DNA from: Citrus sinensis
Taxonomy: Eukaryota; Streptophyta; Magnoliopsida; Sapindales; Rutaceae
Assembly: GCF_022201045.2 (NCBI RefSeq)
Contig: NC_068556.1
Coordinates: 7,232,001-7,296,000 of the forward strand
DNA: 64,000 nucleotides
Reading direction: 5' to 3'
Below, piece by piece: positions 33,708 through 46,892 of this stretch. Made by a program: the position numbers and the translations under genes. Positions within the stretch are counted from its first letter, which is position 1. Each line of letters begins with the position of its first letter. A model generated the notes under the pieces. That model searched no databases and was not told where the DNA came from. It saw only the letters and a program-made list of their open reading frames with translations.

Positions 33708-36700
33708 ATGGGTTGTGTGTATTCGAGAGCATGCATAGGCGAGATTTGCACGCCGAGAGATGCAAGAATTAGAATCAAAGAGCCTCAGCAAACCACATCA
33801 AGAACGACAAACGAGATTGCCGTTTTCTCTCCGGCATCATCGTCGTCAGACGGTCCAGACGCCGAGACAAGGGACCAAATCAGCCAACTGAACCCGGAGC
33901 TCGGTATCACCAGACTCTCTAGGGTTTCGTCCCAGTTTCTTCCTCCAGAAGGTTCGAGGACCGTTAAAGTTCCGTCGGCTAAGTACGAGTTGAGATATTC
34001 GTTCCTGTCGCAAAGAGGTTACTATCCAGATGCGCTCGATAAGGCCAATCAGGACAGTTTCTGTATTCACACGCCGTTTGGAACCAGTCAAGATGATCAC
34101 TTTTTTGGAGTCTTTGATGGACACGGGGAGTTCGGAGCTCAGTGTTCACAGTTCGTTAAGAGGAAATTGTGTGAGAATTTGCTTCGGAATAATAAGTTCC
34201 ACGAGGACGCCGTTGACGCTTGCCACTCTTCGTATTTAACCACGAATTCGCAGTTGCACGCAGATGTTTTGGATGATAGCATGAGCGGGACCACTGCTGT
34301 TACCGTTTTAGTCCGCGGGAGGACGATTTATGTGGCGAATTCCGGTGATTCGAGGGCTGTTTTGGCCGAGAGAAGAGGGAAGGAAATCGTGGCCGTTGAT
34401 TTGTCTATAGATCAGACACCTTTTAGAGAGGATGAGCTGGAAAGAGTGAAGCTTTCTGGAGCTAGAGTGCTGACTCTGGACCAAATTGAGGGGTTAAAGA
34501 ATCCTGATGTGCAGTGCTGGGGTACTGAAGAGGGTGATGATGGTGATCCTCCTAGATTGTGGGTCCCAAATGGAATGTATCCCGGGACTGCATTTACGAG
34601 GAGCATTGGTGACTCAATCGCAGAGACAATTGGCGTTGTTGCCAATCCTGAGATTGTTGTTTGGGAGCTAACCAATGATCATCCTTTCTTTGTGCTAGCT
34701 AGTGATGGAGTTTTTGAGTTTCTTTCAAGCCAAGCTGTCGTTGACATGGTAAGGTATCTTTTTTAATTGATTAATGTTAGATGCATGTGAAATCCAGAGA
34801 GAGGACTTATTTGTTAGCTCTTGAAACTCTGTAATCATACCCTGTTTAGGTTATTCATGCAGTTATGTTGAACTTGTTGTGGCTTAAAATGTTTTACCTT
34901 GAACAATTATGTGATCACTTGGTCTTTTTGTTAAACAGTATGTTATTATTTTGAGGACTTTGGACAATATCCCCTTTGAACTTGAGCTTGGGAAGTCTGT
35001 GGCTTCCGTGGAAGCATGTTTTTGGAAAATTTGGAGTCGCAAACACACGGATGGTATATTATAGGAAAAATGAATAATATGCTATATGTTGGATTATCTA
35101 TACAAATTACTAAAAAGCAAAATGCTCAGTGTGTCGCACTTTACTCTATAAAATAGAATGGGTTAGAGTAGACCTTAATGTACTGAATTAAATTGCTTAT
35201 CTATGATGCTGGTGTAATTTATAGCGTATTAGACTTTTACAGAATTATTTTCCCCCCCAAAAAAAAAAATGACAGAATTTTATCAAGATGCTTTTGAGTA
35301 AAGTGCGAACAGGAGGTATTAAGATTTCAGGTCATCACAGAAATAGCTTTAGTTTGATTGATATTCATATATTTAAAAAAGCTAAAGATTCTCATAAAAA
35401 TAGAAGCTAAAGCAATAACATGACCATATATGTACACATCTAGCTGCTTGCTATAAGCTCACTAATTCGTGGGAGCTTGTCATGTTAGAATCTTGGAAGA
35501 TGTCAGGACCCATCATCTAATGGGTCATATAAAATGGAATAAATGGACTTTGTTAGATTATTAGTTATTTGATACCTATCTAATCTAGGTCGCATATCAC
35601 ATGTTGGTCTATGATTTATTTTATAAGTTACTTTTATTAACTTTTATTATGTACACTTTCTTTTTCCTATTTTTAGGCTTGATCGTACATTTTTTTACTC
35701 TAATATTATTTCTTTTTATTTTTTTATTTATTTTTTTCCTGAGCTTGGTTTCGGTTGGCTCTCTCTTCATTTCAGCACTATTGTGACATTAGTTACTGAA
35801 CAACAGGTCTCATCTTTATTCTCTTACTCCTTTTATCAGTGTTCTTCATTTGGTTCTGTTTTTCCAGGTTGCAAAATATAAAGATCCCCGTGATGCTTGT
35901 GCTGCAATTGTGGCTGAATCTTATCGACTTTGGTTACAGTATGAAACTCGTACAGATGATATCACAGTGATAGTTGTGCATATTAATGGCTTAAAAAATG
36001 TAAGAGTCTTCTTCTTTTTCTTTTTCTATTCTTTTTGAATTATTCATTGCTATAGAATTAATTTTGTCTTGTGTGGTTATTTCTTTCACCACCGGCTGTT
36101 CCTTGAATTGTTTTCCTCCTAGACTGCCGTTAATCAATCAATACCTCCTGGTGTTTTTTTACGAACCCCTGTTCCTCAAGTTATAGAGGTTACAGGATCA
36201 GAGTCTCCTTCAACCTTTGGATGGAGCTCTAGGAATCAACGTATAAGGCATGATTTATCACGTGCACGTCTTCGAGCCATTGAAAACTCACTGGAGAATG
36301 GGCAAATTTGGGTTCCTTCATCTTCAGCCCACAGGAAAACTTGGGAGGAAGAAGTATGATATATATTTTTTTTTTTTGCTTTTGTATTTATCATAAAATA
36401 GAAAGAAAAAGAGTTGTAGAAAGTATATTTAGCTTTGAAGTTTCTAAACTATTCCATGTTCATATCTTACAGGCACACATTGAACGGGCACTTCATGACC
36501 ATTTCCTCTTCAGAAAACTGACTGATTCACAGTGTCATGTCTTATTGGATTGCATGCAAAGGGTTGAGGTTCAAGCAGGGGATATTGTAGTTAAACAGGT
36601 TTGATATTTTGTTCCAATTTTACTTAATAATAATTTGTGGAGCTCTGCTATGATACGTAATCCAGTTGTCTTCAGACGTATTAGCATGAAAGCAGTAATT

Positions 36701-39700
36701 CAGTATGATACTTCGAATATTCATGTTTGGACAGCATTAGGGGATATGAACTTTCAAATGGTTAGAAGATAATTGACTTGGAGAGAACAAAAACTAGCAC
36801 AATTTGTTATGAAGCTATTCTGAGTAGAAAACATTTGGCATTTAGGAAATTTGTTCTTCAAAATCATGATACTTCACCATACAAGTGATCCATCTTGGCC
36901 TATTTCTCTTACTTTGCATCAGCATTTTGAGCTAACAGCCTGCTTACAGCTATTATCAAGCTTTTGCTCACAATGCATAACTTGGGTTTCAATTGGGTGT
37001 AAATTTCACATGCAAATAGCGGTCGTCTTTTGTAATCGAAATTTTCTCTTTGGTGTGATGGCAATTACCACAGTGTCCTTTCTTACCACATTTATAGCAG
37101 GTTGGATTTGTGACGTACCTAGACATAATCCTGTGAGACCAATTGTCCCAGTACTTTTATGGGCAATCAAGATTCATTTGTGGCCAAAGTATGACTATAC
37201 TCACCAGTTGCCCAAAAATCGTCAAATTAACTGCCAAAGAACCTATGAAAATTGAATGCCCTCCCTCCATGACATCAGACCTTACTAAGCAAACGAAAAA
37301 ATTCTGGCCCCATAAGAAATAAAGAATGGGATTGAAATAGCCTTTGATGAGTTTGGGTCTAGCTCTACCACATTCGACCCTGATTACCATTCATATTGTA
37401 GCCTAATGGCCTAGGACTCTTATGTGATGTAGAGACTGGTTTGACTTCACCTACTCCAGGACACACGCTCTCCCTTTTGGGTGTCAGAGAGAATGGTAGA
37501 AACAGAATTATTTTTACTATTTACTTTATTTAAAGTATTTTGTTTGCTTGATTCTAGTCAAATTAAGTGGGAGACAAAAGAGTCCACTTTTGTCACTTCA
37601 CGTTTTATCTTCAATGTCTTTCTATATATTGGCTATTGTTACTGATTTTATTGATTGTATCTCAAGATACCTCAGTCTTTAGCTCGATCAACTTCTTCTT
37701 GACTTGGCTAATTTCAGATTTTAGTTCACACACATTAGGTTCACAAAAAGATTCTTTCTGAACTTTATCAAATAGGTTTAAGAGAGGATGATGTTGTTGC
37801 CACAGTAGGTCGTTGTGATGGGGATTCATTCTTCTTTTTCTTTTTCTCCTTTTACCACTCAATGTATTGCTGAAGTTATTGTCTTTTGATAGTCGGACTT
37901 GATATCTAATCAATATTGTTAAGGATGAAATTTTCATCACTAGTTAAGACATTTATTGATGCGATAGAATATATACAATATTCATCGGGGTCATTGCAAT
38001 TTCCCTTAGTTTAATATGATACGGGACAGGATAAAAGATAGAAAAATACAAATTTCAGTACACTACAGGATAAAATGCACTGCATTAGAGTGTAATTTTC
38101 TTGTCTTTTAGCAAAGTAAGGGATCCCTTATTGGAAAATTATTACATATATATACATATATAACTAACATATAAGGTGCAGTAAACAAAGTCGTAAAGTG
38201 ACAATGGCAAAGTCATAAAAAAACATTGAAAATAACGCGTGAGAAGACAAATAGTTATTTTGACCAGGAGCAACCAAACAAAATGCTTTAAATTAAGGAA
38301 ATAGTAAAAGGAAATTCTCATTCTACTATTCCACCAACACTCAAAAGAGAGACCATGTGTCCTGAAATAGGTGGAGTCGAACCGGTCTCATTACATAAGG
38401 ATCCTAGGCCATTGGGCTGCCATATGGACTGTAATTAGGGTTGGATTTGCTGGAGCCCTATGAGCTAGATCTAAATGTATCAAGGGCTTTTTCAATTCTC
38501 TTATTTATTTGTTTAGGCTAGATTTTTGGCCTCTAGATGAGTCCAAAATAGCTGCCATGGAAAGAGGACCTCCAATTTTCACAAGTTCTTTGGTAGTCAA
38601 TTTGACTAAGCGAGACCTAAGGTTCTTGAGTGAATTATGAAACGGGAATTGATCCTTCAGCGTATTTGTTGAGGACTATCCTGCTTAACTCTGTTCTAGT
38701 GGTGGTTTTCTTGGGAGCCATACGAAAACTCACGGGTTAGGAAGCAGGAAGAGAATTGTTTTCTTCCTTTATAAATACAATTTCAAATTAAAAAATAGAT
38801 AATAAAGCCTGCCATTAAGCAAATATTTGCTTAGAGGCAAGATTTTTCACATCCTTCAAAAGAATTGTTTTTTTCGCTTTTACAGTATAGTCATAAATTT
38901 CTGATTAAGTAGATCATCTTGAAATTTAGTAACACAAAGAACGATTGAAATAATTTCTTGCTAAACCGTAGCATGCTAAGTTTAGTTCCAAACACTCAAA
39001 AGTGATTAGAGCTAATGTTTCATTGCCATCGATCTTTTGCTTAAGAATTCCTTCATACCCCAAATTTGACGCATCTGCTTCAACAACTTTGGATGTGGAA
39101 GGTTTAAGCAAGAGATCACAAGCTGGAGGGTTTTTATTTAGCCTAGCATACAAAGGATGTGAAAAATCATGAGACTTCCCAAACACCTTTATAGTTGTTT
39201 TTTGTCTCTGATTCCATCAAGAAATTTTCCTGCAAGTTTCATATTTCTATCACTTGGGACTATAGAACCGTTGCCAATATTACAACAAGGCTGTGTTCAT
39301 CCGATTCTGATGAGTCAAGACATTTCTTCTAGCTCACTATCAGTTTCATCGAGTGCCATGACAAGTGTCTGTTTCTGCCCGTCATCTTCAATAAGAGAAA
39401 TTTTGCGGATTAGCTTCTTTTTAGATTTGTTATTATTGTTGGAATTAACTCAGCAGAATTTTCAATGCTATTTGCAGGGTGGAGAAGGTGACTGCTTTTA
39501 TGTTGTTGGCAGTGGAGAATTTGAGGTTATGGCAACCCAGGTATCCTTTAATAAATGTTCTTGGAGTGGTGTTTTCTATGTATTATTGCTGAGTTCATAT
39601 GTATTTTTAGTTTTAGTAGGATCTTTGAGATTGGTGTTCAACTTGAATCTGTCATGGCAGGAAGAAAAGAATGGAGAGGTACCTCGAGTTTTGCAGCGGT

Positions 39701-42700
39701 ATACAGCTGAGAAATTATCGTCTTTCGGGGAGCTGGCTCTTATGTGAGTTTCTCTTCTCTACCTGTTTCTTTCTTAAGTATTTTCCTTTTCTATACCCCT
39801 CCATTAAAAGGAAGACAGTTTTATTAGCATTAAATGATTTCGCTGTTTTGGTTTTCCTAGAATTTATTGATACAGAGTTGCATTCTGGTCATAAAACCGG
39901 AGATCTTATATGATACTGATACACACTTTTTGTGCTAATGACTACCGATTTTGTTTAAATGTTCCCTCCAAATTAGCACTGATTGCTGGTTTTGTTGCAG
40001 TAGCATATAAATACTCACACTGGCTTTCTTTGTGATTTGATATTTAAGGTATAATAAACCACTCCAGGCTTCTGTGCGTGCTGTGACTAATGGGATGCTT
40101 TGGGCGCTAAAAAGAGAAGATTTTCGTGGAATTTTGATGTCTGAGTTTTCTAATTTGTCATCTTTGAAGTTGCTTCGATCAGTGGATCTGCTCTCTAGGT
40201 TGACAATCTTACAGCTGAGTCACCTCGCAGATACTCTTTCTGAAGTTTCCTTCTCAGCGGGGCAGACAATAGTTAATATGGTAAACTCGATGTCTTGAAA
40301 ATTTGTTCATTTACCTAGTTTTCTTTCTTTCCTCTCCTCCGCGCCCACCCCCCCCCCCCAATGTTTTTCCCCTGATATTTATCTGCAATATATTCACAGA
40401 ATGAAGGCGTTGCTGCATTGTATATTATTCAGAGGGGACAAGTGAGAATTACTTTTGATGCAGACTTATTAAGTAATGCAAATGTGTGCAGTCTGAAATC
40501 AGATCTTCATGTAGAGGATGATGGTACACAGAGTAGTAAAGAGCTCTCTGTAGAGAAGAGCGAAGGTAGCTATTTTGGTGAATGGACATTACTTGGTGAA
40601 CATATGGGTTCTTTAACTGCAGTTGCAGTGGATGATGTTGTCTGTGCTATTTTAACAAAGGAGAAGTTTGATTTAGTTGTTGGTCCTTTGACGAAGATCT
40701 CACATGATGATCAAAAGTATGTTGTAATTTCTTCTATGAAGTACCTCATCATGTGTTGCTTTTTTTCTTTTTTTAGTCTTTTTTTTAAATTTTATTCCCA
40801 CAACCATGGGGGTCTCGATTTTGAATTATATTTGTGATTTAGTTATCTATTTTGAACTAAACTATTTCATATACTGACATTATTGATTCATACCATCCAG
40901 TTCAAAAGACTATTCTTCTGATATTCCGAAGAAACCTGCCAAAAGTATTGATATCTCATCTCTTGCTAAAGTTAGCCTCACCGATATGGTAATGAATGCT
41001 GTTCTGTTCGTTGTGTAGACATTTTATCTAACACTGAAAGTGATCTTTTTCTTATCTGATGAGATTTTCTGTTTAGGAATGGAGAAAGTGTTTATATTCT
41101 ACCGACTGCAGTGAGATTGGGCTTGTACTTTTGAGAGACTCAGGTTGGTCTTGTTGTATGGACGGAAAAAACCCAAGGATTTTGTGCTTGTTAATAAGGG
41201 AAAATACATTTGTTCTTCTTGAACAGTATATATTCTGATAAATGATTGTTTTGTGAATGCGAGTGGTTGTCAGAGAATTTTCTTAGCTTGAAAAGGTTTT
41301 CAAAGCAGAAGGTTAAATGCCTGGGAAAGGAAGTCCAGGTGTTAAAGGAGAAGAATCTGATGAAGAGTGTCAGCCCCTCGGCTTGCGTCCCTCAGATTTT
41401 ATGCACATGTGCTGACAGTATGCATGCTGGCCTGCTACTGAACACATATCTTGCTTGCCCTCTGGCTTCAATACTTCATACACCACTCGATGAACAATCG
41501 GCACGATTCTGTGCTGCCTCGGTTGTTGCTGCATTAGAAGATTTACACAAGGTCTGCTGTCTAAAATTTGTTTTACCAATTTTCTCCTCTCGAGCTCATG
41601 AGTGTGTTTCACTTCTCTAATATAATTGTGTCTTTTCTCTAATTCGTTTTCAGAGAGGTGTTCTCTACAGAGGTGTGTCTCCTGATGTTCTAATGTTGGA
41701 CAAAAGTGGACATTTACAGGTTCGTTCCACATTTTGGTAGAAACTTGTTCAGTGTTATCATGTCTACCAACTGTATGTTGACATTTTCCTTGTCCTCTCA
41801 CCCACCAAGTCAACCGTACAGATTATGCTTGATCTTCATTAATTATGTTTTGCTGTATTGTAGTTAGTAGACTTTCGATTCGGGAAAGGCTTATCTGGCA
41901 ACAGAACATTCACAATTTGTGGAATGGCAGACTATTTAGCTCCAGAGATAGTTCAGGGAAAAGGCCATGGTCTCGCTGCTGACTGGTAAAAATGCCCCTC
42001 ATGTCTGTGTTTATAACATTTTTAACATCATAAGTGGAATAGTAGATGTTTATCAACTGGAATTTTGAGATGAATTCCAGGCCTTACCAGGCCTTACTTT
42101 TTTCTGTATTGTAGTTCATCACTACAATGGTCTTGAAAATTTAGATGGTGTTAGTTTTAGTCCTAATTTTTCATATTTTATAATTTTTATTCGTCTGTGA
42201 CCCTAAACGTGGGCAATCACTTTGCAGGTGGGCATTGGGAGTCCTAATTTATTTCATGTTACAAGGTGAAATGCCATTTGGATCTTGGAGAGAGAGTGAA
42301 ATAGATATTGTTGCAAAGATTGCAAAAGGGCAGCTAAGTCTTCCACAGAATTTAAGCCCTGAAGCTGTTGATCTCCTTACAAAGGTAGTGTATTATAATT
42401 ATTTAGTTCTCTTTTACCCTTAATATATGTGGAGAAAATGCAAACCGTTTCTTATACATAATCATATATCACATAGACATTCTTTTTTGGTCATTTTTAG
42501 TTGCTCGTAGTTGATGAAAATACAAGACTTGGTAGCCAAGGTCCCACTTCTGTCAAAACTCACCCATGGTTCAGAGATGTTGATTGGAAAGGGATTGCTG
42601 AATCTACTTCTCCTGTTCCACATGAGATAATGTCTCGCATAAGTCAACACCTGGATAGTCATTTTGAGGATTCTCCTGTTTTTCAAGCTTCTCCGCCTCG

Positions 42701-42746
42701 AGATGTTGAAGAACTCAATGTTCCTGAATGGCTTGATGACTGGTAG
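33708..42746 (+). CDS. PP2C phosphatase fused to two cNMP-binding folds and a kinase fold (At2g20050-like)
   Basis: Fifteen exons: 33708-34748, 35868-35999, 36123-36353, 36473-36598, 39478-39540, 39661-39743, 40049-40280, 40400-40716, 40901-40988, 41077-41143, 41274-41551, 41654-41719, 41864-41985, 42228-42384 and 42501-42746. They give 1082 residues. MGC at the N-terminus suggests myristoylation and palmitoylation at a membrane. PP2C (about 90-390) keeps VFDGHGE, SGDSRA and ASDGVFEF. Two cNMP-binding folds follow (about 470-735); their cassettes (FGELAL 553-558, FGEWTL 695-700) lack the canonical Arg. The AGC-like kinase fold (about 770-1055) keeps K800 and an APE motif, but the catalytic loop reads YRGVSPDV (D to G893, K to S895, N to V898) and DFG reads DFR (911-913). 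As I recall, a rice relative is reported as a cGMP-dependent kinase and phosphatase. Intron 4 (2.9 kb) holds a viral-like relic. Confidence 0.93.
36950..39190 (-). mobile_element. Endogenous pararetrovirus-like (or related retroelement) relic in PP2C intron 4
   Basis: On the minus strand, antisense to the host gene, four pieces occur. First is an RNase H-like segment (39186-38926) with [14 protein letters not shown], closest in my reading to petuvirus/florendovirus polymerases. Next is a new ATG at 38721 opening [11 protein letters not shown]. Then comes a Lys/Glu-rich coiled-coil-like stretch (about 37850-37660). Last is a Cys/His zinc knuckle with C-x2-C-x4-H-x3-C spacing (37099-37061). Polymerase end before a new start and then coat-like parts would fit a circular viral genome read through its junction. 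All frames are broken. A Ty3-like element is the main alternative. It cannot express a functional product as it stands. Confidence 0.45.
38360..38435 (-). mobile_element. Possible tRNA-derived SINE fragment
   Basis: The minus strand has TGGCAGCCCAATGGCCTAGG (box-A-like) and GGTTCGACTCC (box B) about 35 bases apart. No target duplications or A tail were found and the fold is not a good tRNA, so a SINE fragment is more likely than a tRNA gene. It lies inside the retroelement relic. Confidence 0.35.
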
Positions 42747-45605
42747 GAGTATGATTGGTATCTTTAGTTTTGGTTCTGTTACGCTATTACGTCTTGCCCA
42801 GAAGTTCTTTCCTCGGTCTCTTCCCTGCCTGGCTCTTGGCTTATTTGGAAGTTTGAAGAGCACACATTTCGAAGTAGAAGTAGGTAAACAATAGAGAAAA
42901 CAAAAATAGAATTGCAGGTTGCAGCCACGGCCTACATTTGCTCATAATCCTATGATTTTGTTTTTGTGCCATAGTTGATGATGCGAAGGGGGTTGGTTAC
43001 CTCTTTTGAGTAATTGTGCAGTTTCGTAATTAGCCATCTAACTAATTCATTGGAGAAGCCAAATTAGTAGTTTGTTTTTTTTCAGTTTTTATATTTTTTA
43101 AGTGATGTAAATACGTAAATATGTAAATGAACCAGGTTCCCTCATGTTTTGAATTTGTAATTCTAGCTTTCTACTTTTATTTTCATTTTGATAATGTAAA
43201 AAGTTGGCAAGTAGCATCTTTCTTTAAAAAATTAATTACAAGTATTGTCTATTTGACAGCTCACATATTTGTTTAGAGTTCAAGTGAAGGGAAATTATAG
43301 CCTTTCTGCGAAAATCGAAGATAATAAAGCAGCTGAGGAAATAAATAATGCGTAAGCACAATCTTCATATTAAGAAATGAACTCTGTTAACTGGTGGCAT
43401 TAATTTGAAAAGTAAGGCTAGAGACAGGACATGAAGAAAGCTGATAAATTTAGCTTCAATTTCAATGTAGATGATGACTGGAGATGAGATATTGGAGAAA
43501 ACCAAATAGAAAGCATTGGAAAAATGAAAAAAAAAAAAAATGCCACTCTATTTTGTTTCCTCCAATTATCACCTTCGGTTGCACCCATTTAGCCCAAAAG
43601 TTTGTGTATACGCATACAAGTAAAGGGGGGACATAAGATATTGGAGGAAATTAAACAGAAACAATTATGGAAAAAAATACTAATCGGATTGATTCCCTCC
43701 AATACTTACATACACCATTCACAATAACTTCTCTTTCTCAGCCTAAATGTCTCGTCCTAACTCCTAAATAAGTTGAAAGAAAACTGTAAAAAGATAGCCA
43801 AAAGTATGCGACTACAAGTAGTATTTATAGGCCTTCTGACTCTGAGAGTTAATTTGCCAAACAAAAAATTCACAAGAAATTAGTTGAGCATAGAATCCTC
43901 CAGAAACAGCAAGATTTGCATGAAACACAATCAGCTAACAGCTGAGAAACTAACAAATAAGTAGTTTCTTTGGTACAAATTTGGACCCAAATGCACTTAC
44001 TAATCTTTAATTTGTTAAATGAGTGTAATTTGGTAAATTCTTACAGATTTTTGGATTGTTATGCAACATCTTATGGTCAATGTACGCTCTAGTTCCTCAG
44101 TTTTTTTGAGTATTTTGGCTGTAAATCCCCCACCTTTTTAAGTTTTCATAATCATATAAATATAGTAGGTTGTTTCTCAAATTTTATCCTTAATAAAAAT
44201 TGAGAGAATCCGAGTTCCAAGAAAATTCATTGAATGAACAACTTCATTTATAAAAATTTTAAAATTTAATCGTTCAGTCAATTCTTGCCCACCTACAAAT
44301 CATTAAATAAGCTCTAGTGGCAAAAGCGCAGACTGGCCAAACACTTAAGAAAACAAAGTGGGAACATCAATCTCAGTTCAATGAACAGGCTAGAAAGAAT
44401 CAAATCAGACTCAGTTACTTTAGTTAAATCTGTGATTATGATATGTCAGGCTTACAACTGCATGAAAAAGGAAAAAAAAAAAAAAAGATCAAAGCTGTGA
44501 TGCAATAATTTTTCTCCTATGACCATGGATGGAGACATGGAGACATCATATATGTTCATTGACTCAAAGCTATATGACAACTTCATTGTTTTAAAAATGT
44601 TGCAGCTCCAACAAAAAGTTAAACCTCAAAATTAAATTCAATATTTGGTGAATGAAAGTTACTTTGGCAGTTCTTATCAGAAACCATATTAGCAGCCTTC
44701 TTCTCCTACATCATCAGCATTAATCTTTATTTGCCATTTGGAGATATTCAAAAGTAAAATACCAAAAATAAATCAAAATAAATTCAAGGAACGGCAGCAT
44801 ATTTTATATACCTAATTGGTCTTCATATTGCTGGGTTCTAATGCTAATGCTAATGGGTCTAATAAAAACTATATTTTTTAAGGAATTATAATCTAAATTC
44901 TACTAGGAGTCTCGATACATACATACATACATACATACATACATACATACATACATACATTCGTAGTGCAACCCAGCTAACTCAAAAATATGACATCCAA
45001 GAGATACCAACTTTGTATCCAAACTTTTGTACAGAGAAATGAGTGCCCATTGGGGGTGCTCTAACTCACACTCTCGTGACGGCATGGGATCACCACTGGG
45101 CAGCTAAGGCCGGCATATATTTGAAGGAGCTTTAGCTTAAGGAATTGAACTTGTTTCAATTTTATATAGCGTCTTATAATTGATAGCATGAGAATTAAGA
45201 TTCTCACAACCGGATTCATAGGCTTTCCCATTAAAGAAGTTGTTTCAGAAAATAAAGAACATGCTTGATTAATAAGACCAGGGTGGCAAACACTTTCTTC
45301 TTGCCTAAGTTTCTTTGTTTACGATATTGGAATTTCTTTATAAAGTGAAGACAAAAAAAAAAAAAAAATATATGTAGCTTTTACATGATTAGCTGACAAG
45401 ATCGCATTTGGTATATCTAACACAACCGCAATACAATATTCCTGTAATGTACAAATACATATCTAATTTTTGGCACAAACACCATCAATCATCTGAAATA
45501 ATCAAATGAAATGTGTATATTTTCCTGCTGAATTTGATGGTATTGCTTAATTATGTGAACAAAAGAGACTATGATGTTAATGAACAACATACTTGTAGAT
45601 TAAAA
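42747..45605. other. Intergenic: 3' flanks of the PP2C and ATL genes, with microsatellite
   Basis: No gene was seen. The first ~450 bases are the likely PP2C-gene 3'UTR. A (CATA) run of about 11 units is at 44915-44960. The segment near 45040-45065 reads, on the minus strand, GAGCACCCCCAATGGGCA, a motif often found at plant MITE ends, but no partner end was found. Confidence 0.45.
44915..44960. repeat. (CATA)n microsatellite
   Basis: About 11.5 perfect tetranucleotide units in intergenic DNA, just downstream of the ATL-like gene. Confidence 0.95.
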
Positions 45606-46892
45606 TTATACATCTAACGGTGGCTGCGTTCTGTCCTGGGACTGCTGTCGAGATCTTCTCTCTCTATCTGCAAACCATTGAACTGTTCTTCGTGCAATCG
45701 GCAACCAAAGCCTTCTTGTTCTTTCATTTCCATCTATGGACGACTCTCTAATTCTGTTCTTCATGCCCAAATCTTGAAACCTTGAAACAGCGGTGATCTC
45801 TGACATTGATTTTCTGTCGGTGGTTGGATTAATGGTTCTTGATGTATTAAGACTTGATATAATTTTGTTGGAACCTGATGAAGAAGGAACGTTTGGTACT
45901 AAAACTCCAGGACTAGTTTTGCTGATTGTACTAAACTTGTTTTCAAACAATCTTTTCATCTCCATCTCCTCCTTAATCTTCAGAATTTGCTCATTATTTT
46001 CGATTGCTCTTTTTGTCGAGAACTGACCAAAATCATTTGGGTTAGAGAATCTATTGCTTGACATGTCATTAATCAATTCTGAATTCAGTAACATCAAGTC
46101 TGAAGAACTCGCACTGCTCCATCGGTTCTTGAAAATAACATCAGAAACAATAATCTTGTGATTGTGCTTGTGCAGGATCCTCTCATCATCATCCCCATCA
46201 ACAGCTTCTTCTTGAATCAACAGTTCTTCTTCCTTGTTGGGTTCTTTATTCTTTCGAAAGCTGCTTCCGATGCTGAATCTTGATGACCCTCGATGCTCTT
46301 CCTCTCTCTGGATAAACAGCTCTATGTTTGAGTCCTCTCTCCGCTCGGAATTGTTGAACATGAACCGCATACTATTTGAATATGCAAAGATTGTTGGATC
46401 CTCCGCGTTGACTTTGAGCCTGCAGAGGGGGCAGCTTGAGTGTTTCTCCAGCCACTGATCAATACAGCTGATGTGAAATGCATGCTTGCACTTTGGCAGA
46501 AGCCTCAGGATTTCAGTATCTTCAAATTTTGAAAGGCAGACTGCACATTCAAGGCCTTGCTTTGACCCTTTAAGAGACGAGAATCTAAAGAAAGGAAGGG
46601 ACTCGATCACAGCCTTATCGATACCAGAGAATCGAGAAGTTGATCGAATTAATGCAGGATTATGAATTTGTGTATTGGCGAAAAGAGAGGATGCCCTGTG
46701 ACAGAATTTTGCATAAAGAAGCAGAATAAATGTTAGTATAAACATAACACAAAGGATTCCAATCACAACAGCTAGACTTGGTTTAAAATTTGACACAGTA
46801 TCTGGTGAAGGAGAATCATCTGCAATGCTTTGAGCTTCAACATGGAAGAGCATGAACAAAAGAAGCAAACAAAGAAACCGCAATTGATTCAT
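45606..46892 (-). CDS. ATL42: RING-H2 E3 ubiquitin ligase, ATL42-like
   Basis: A single-exon gene of 428 residues. Residues 1-20 form a signal peptide (LLLLFMLFHVEA region) and about 38-62 a membrane segment. The ATL GLD-like motif (FSGIDKAVIESLPFFRF) is at 88-104. The RING-H2 finger has C116, C119, C135, H137, H140, C143, C154 and C157, with W147 at the E2-contact position, matching ATL spacing. The C-terminal half is polar and probably disordered, with Ser-rich stretches and a basic end. ATL proteins ubiquitinate targets at membranes in defence, carbon/nitrogen and other stress responses; the substrate here is unknown. Length and layout fit Arabidopsis ATL42 (At4g28890), and the NINJA gene nearby supports that orthology. 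Confidence 0.92.
   Translation of the reverse strand: MNQLRFLCLLLLFMLFHVEAQSIADDSPSPDTVSNFKPSLAVVIGILCVMFILTFILLLYAKFCHRASSLFANTQIHNPALIRSTSRFSGIDKAVIESLPFFRFSSLKGSKQGLECAVCLSKFEDTEILRLLPKCKHAFHISCIDQWLEKHSSCPLCRLKVNAEDPTIFAYSNSMRFMFNNSERREDSNIELFIQREEEHRGSSRFSIGSSFRKNKEPNKEEELLIQEEAVDGDDDERILHKHNHKIIVSDVIFKNRWSSASSSDLMLLNSELINDMSSNRFSNPNDFGQFSTKRAIENNEQILKIKEEMEMKRLFENKFSTISKTSPGVLVPNVPSSSGSNKIISSLNTSRTINPTTDRKSMSEITAVSRFQDLGMKNRIRESSIDGNERTRRLWLPIARRTVQWFADRERRSRQQSQDRTQPPLDV

Noticed and set aside
36851..37255. 134-codon plus-strand frame in PP2C intron 4
   Set aside because: It opposes the viral-like relic and has no domain or splice support.
38360..38435. tRNA gene
   Set aside because: Boxes A and B are present, but no proper acceptor and anticodon stems could be drawn; a SINE fragment is more likely.
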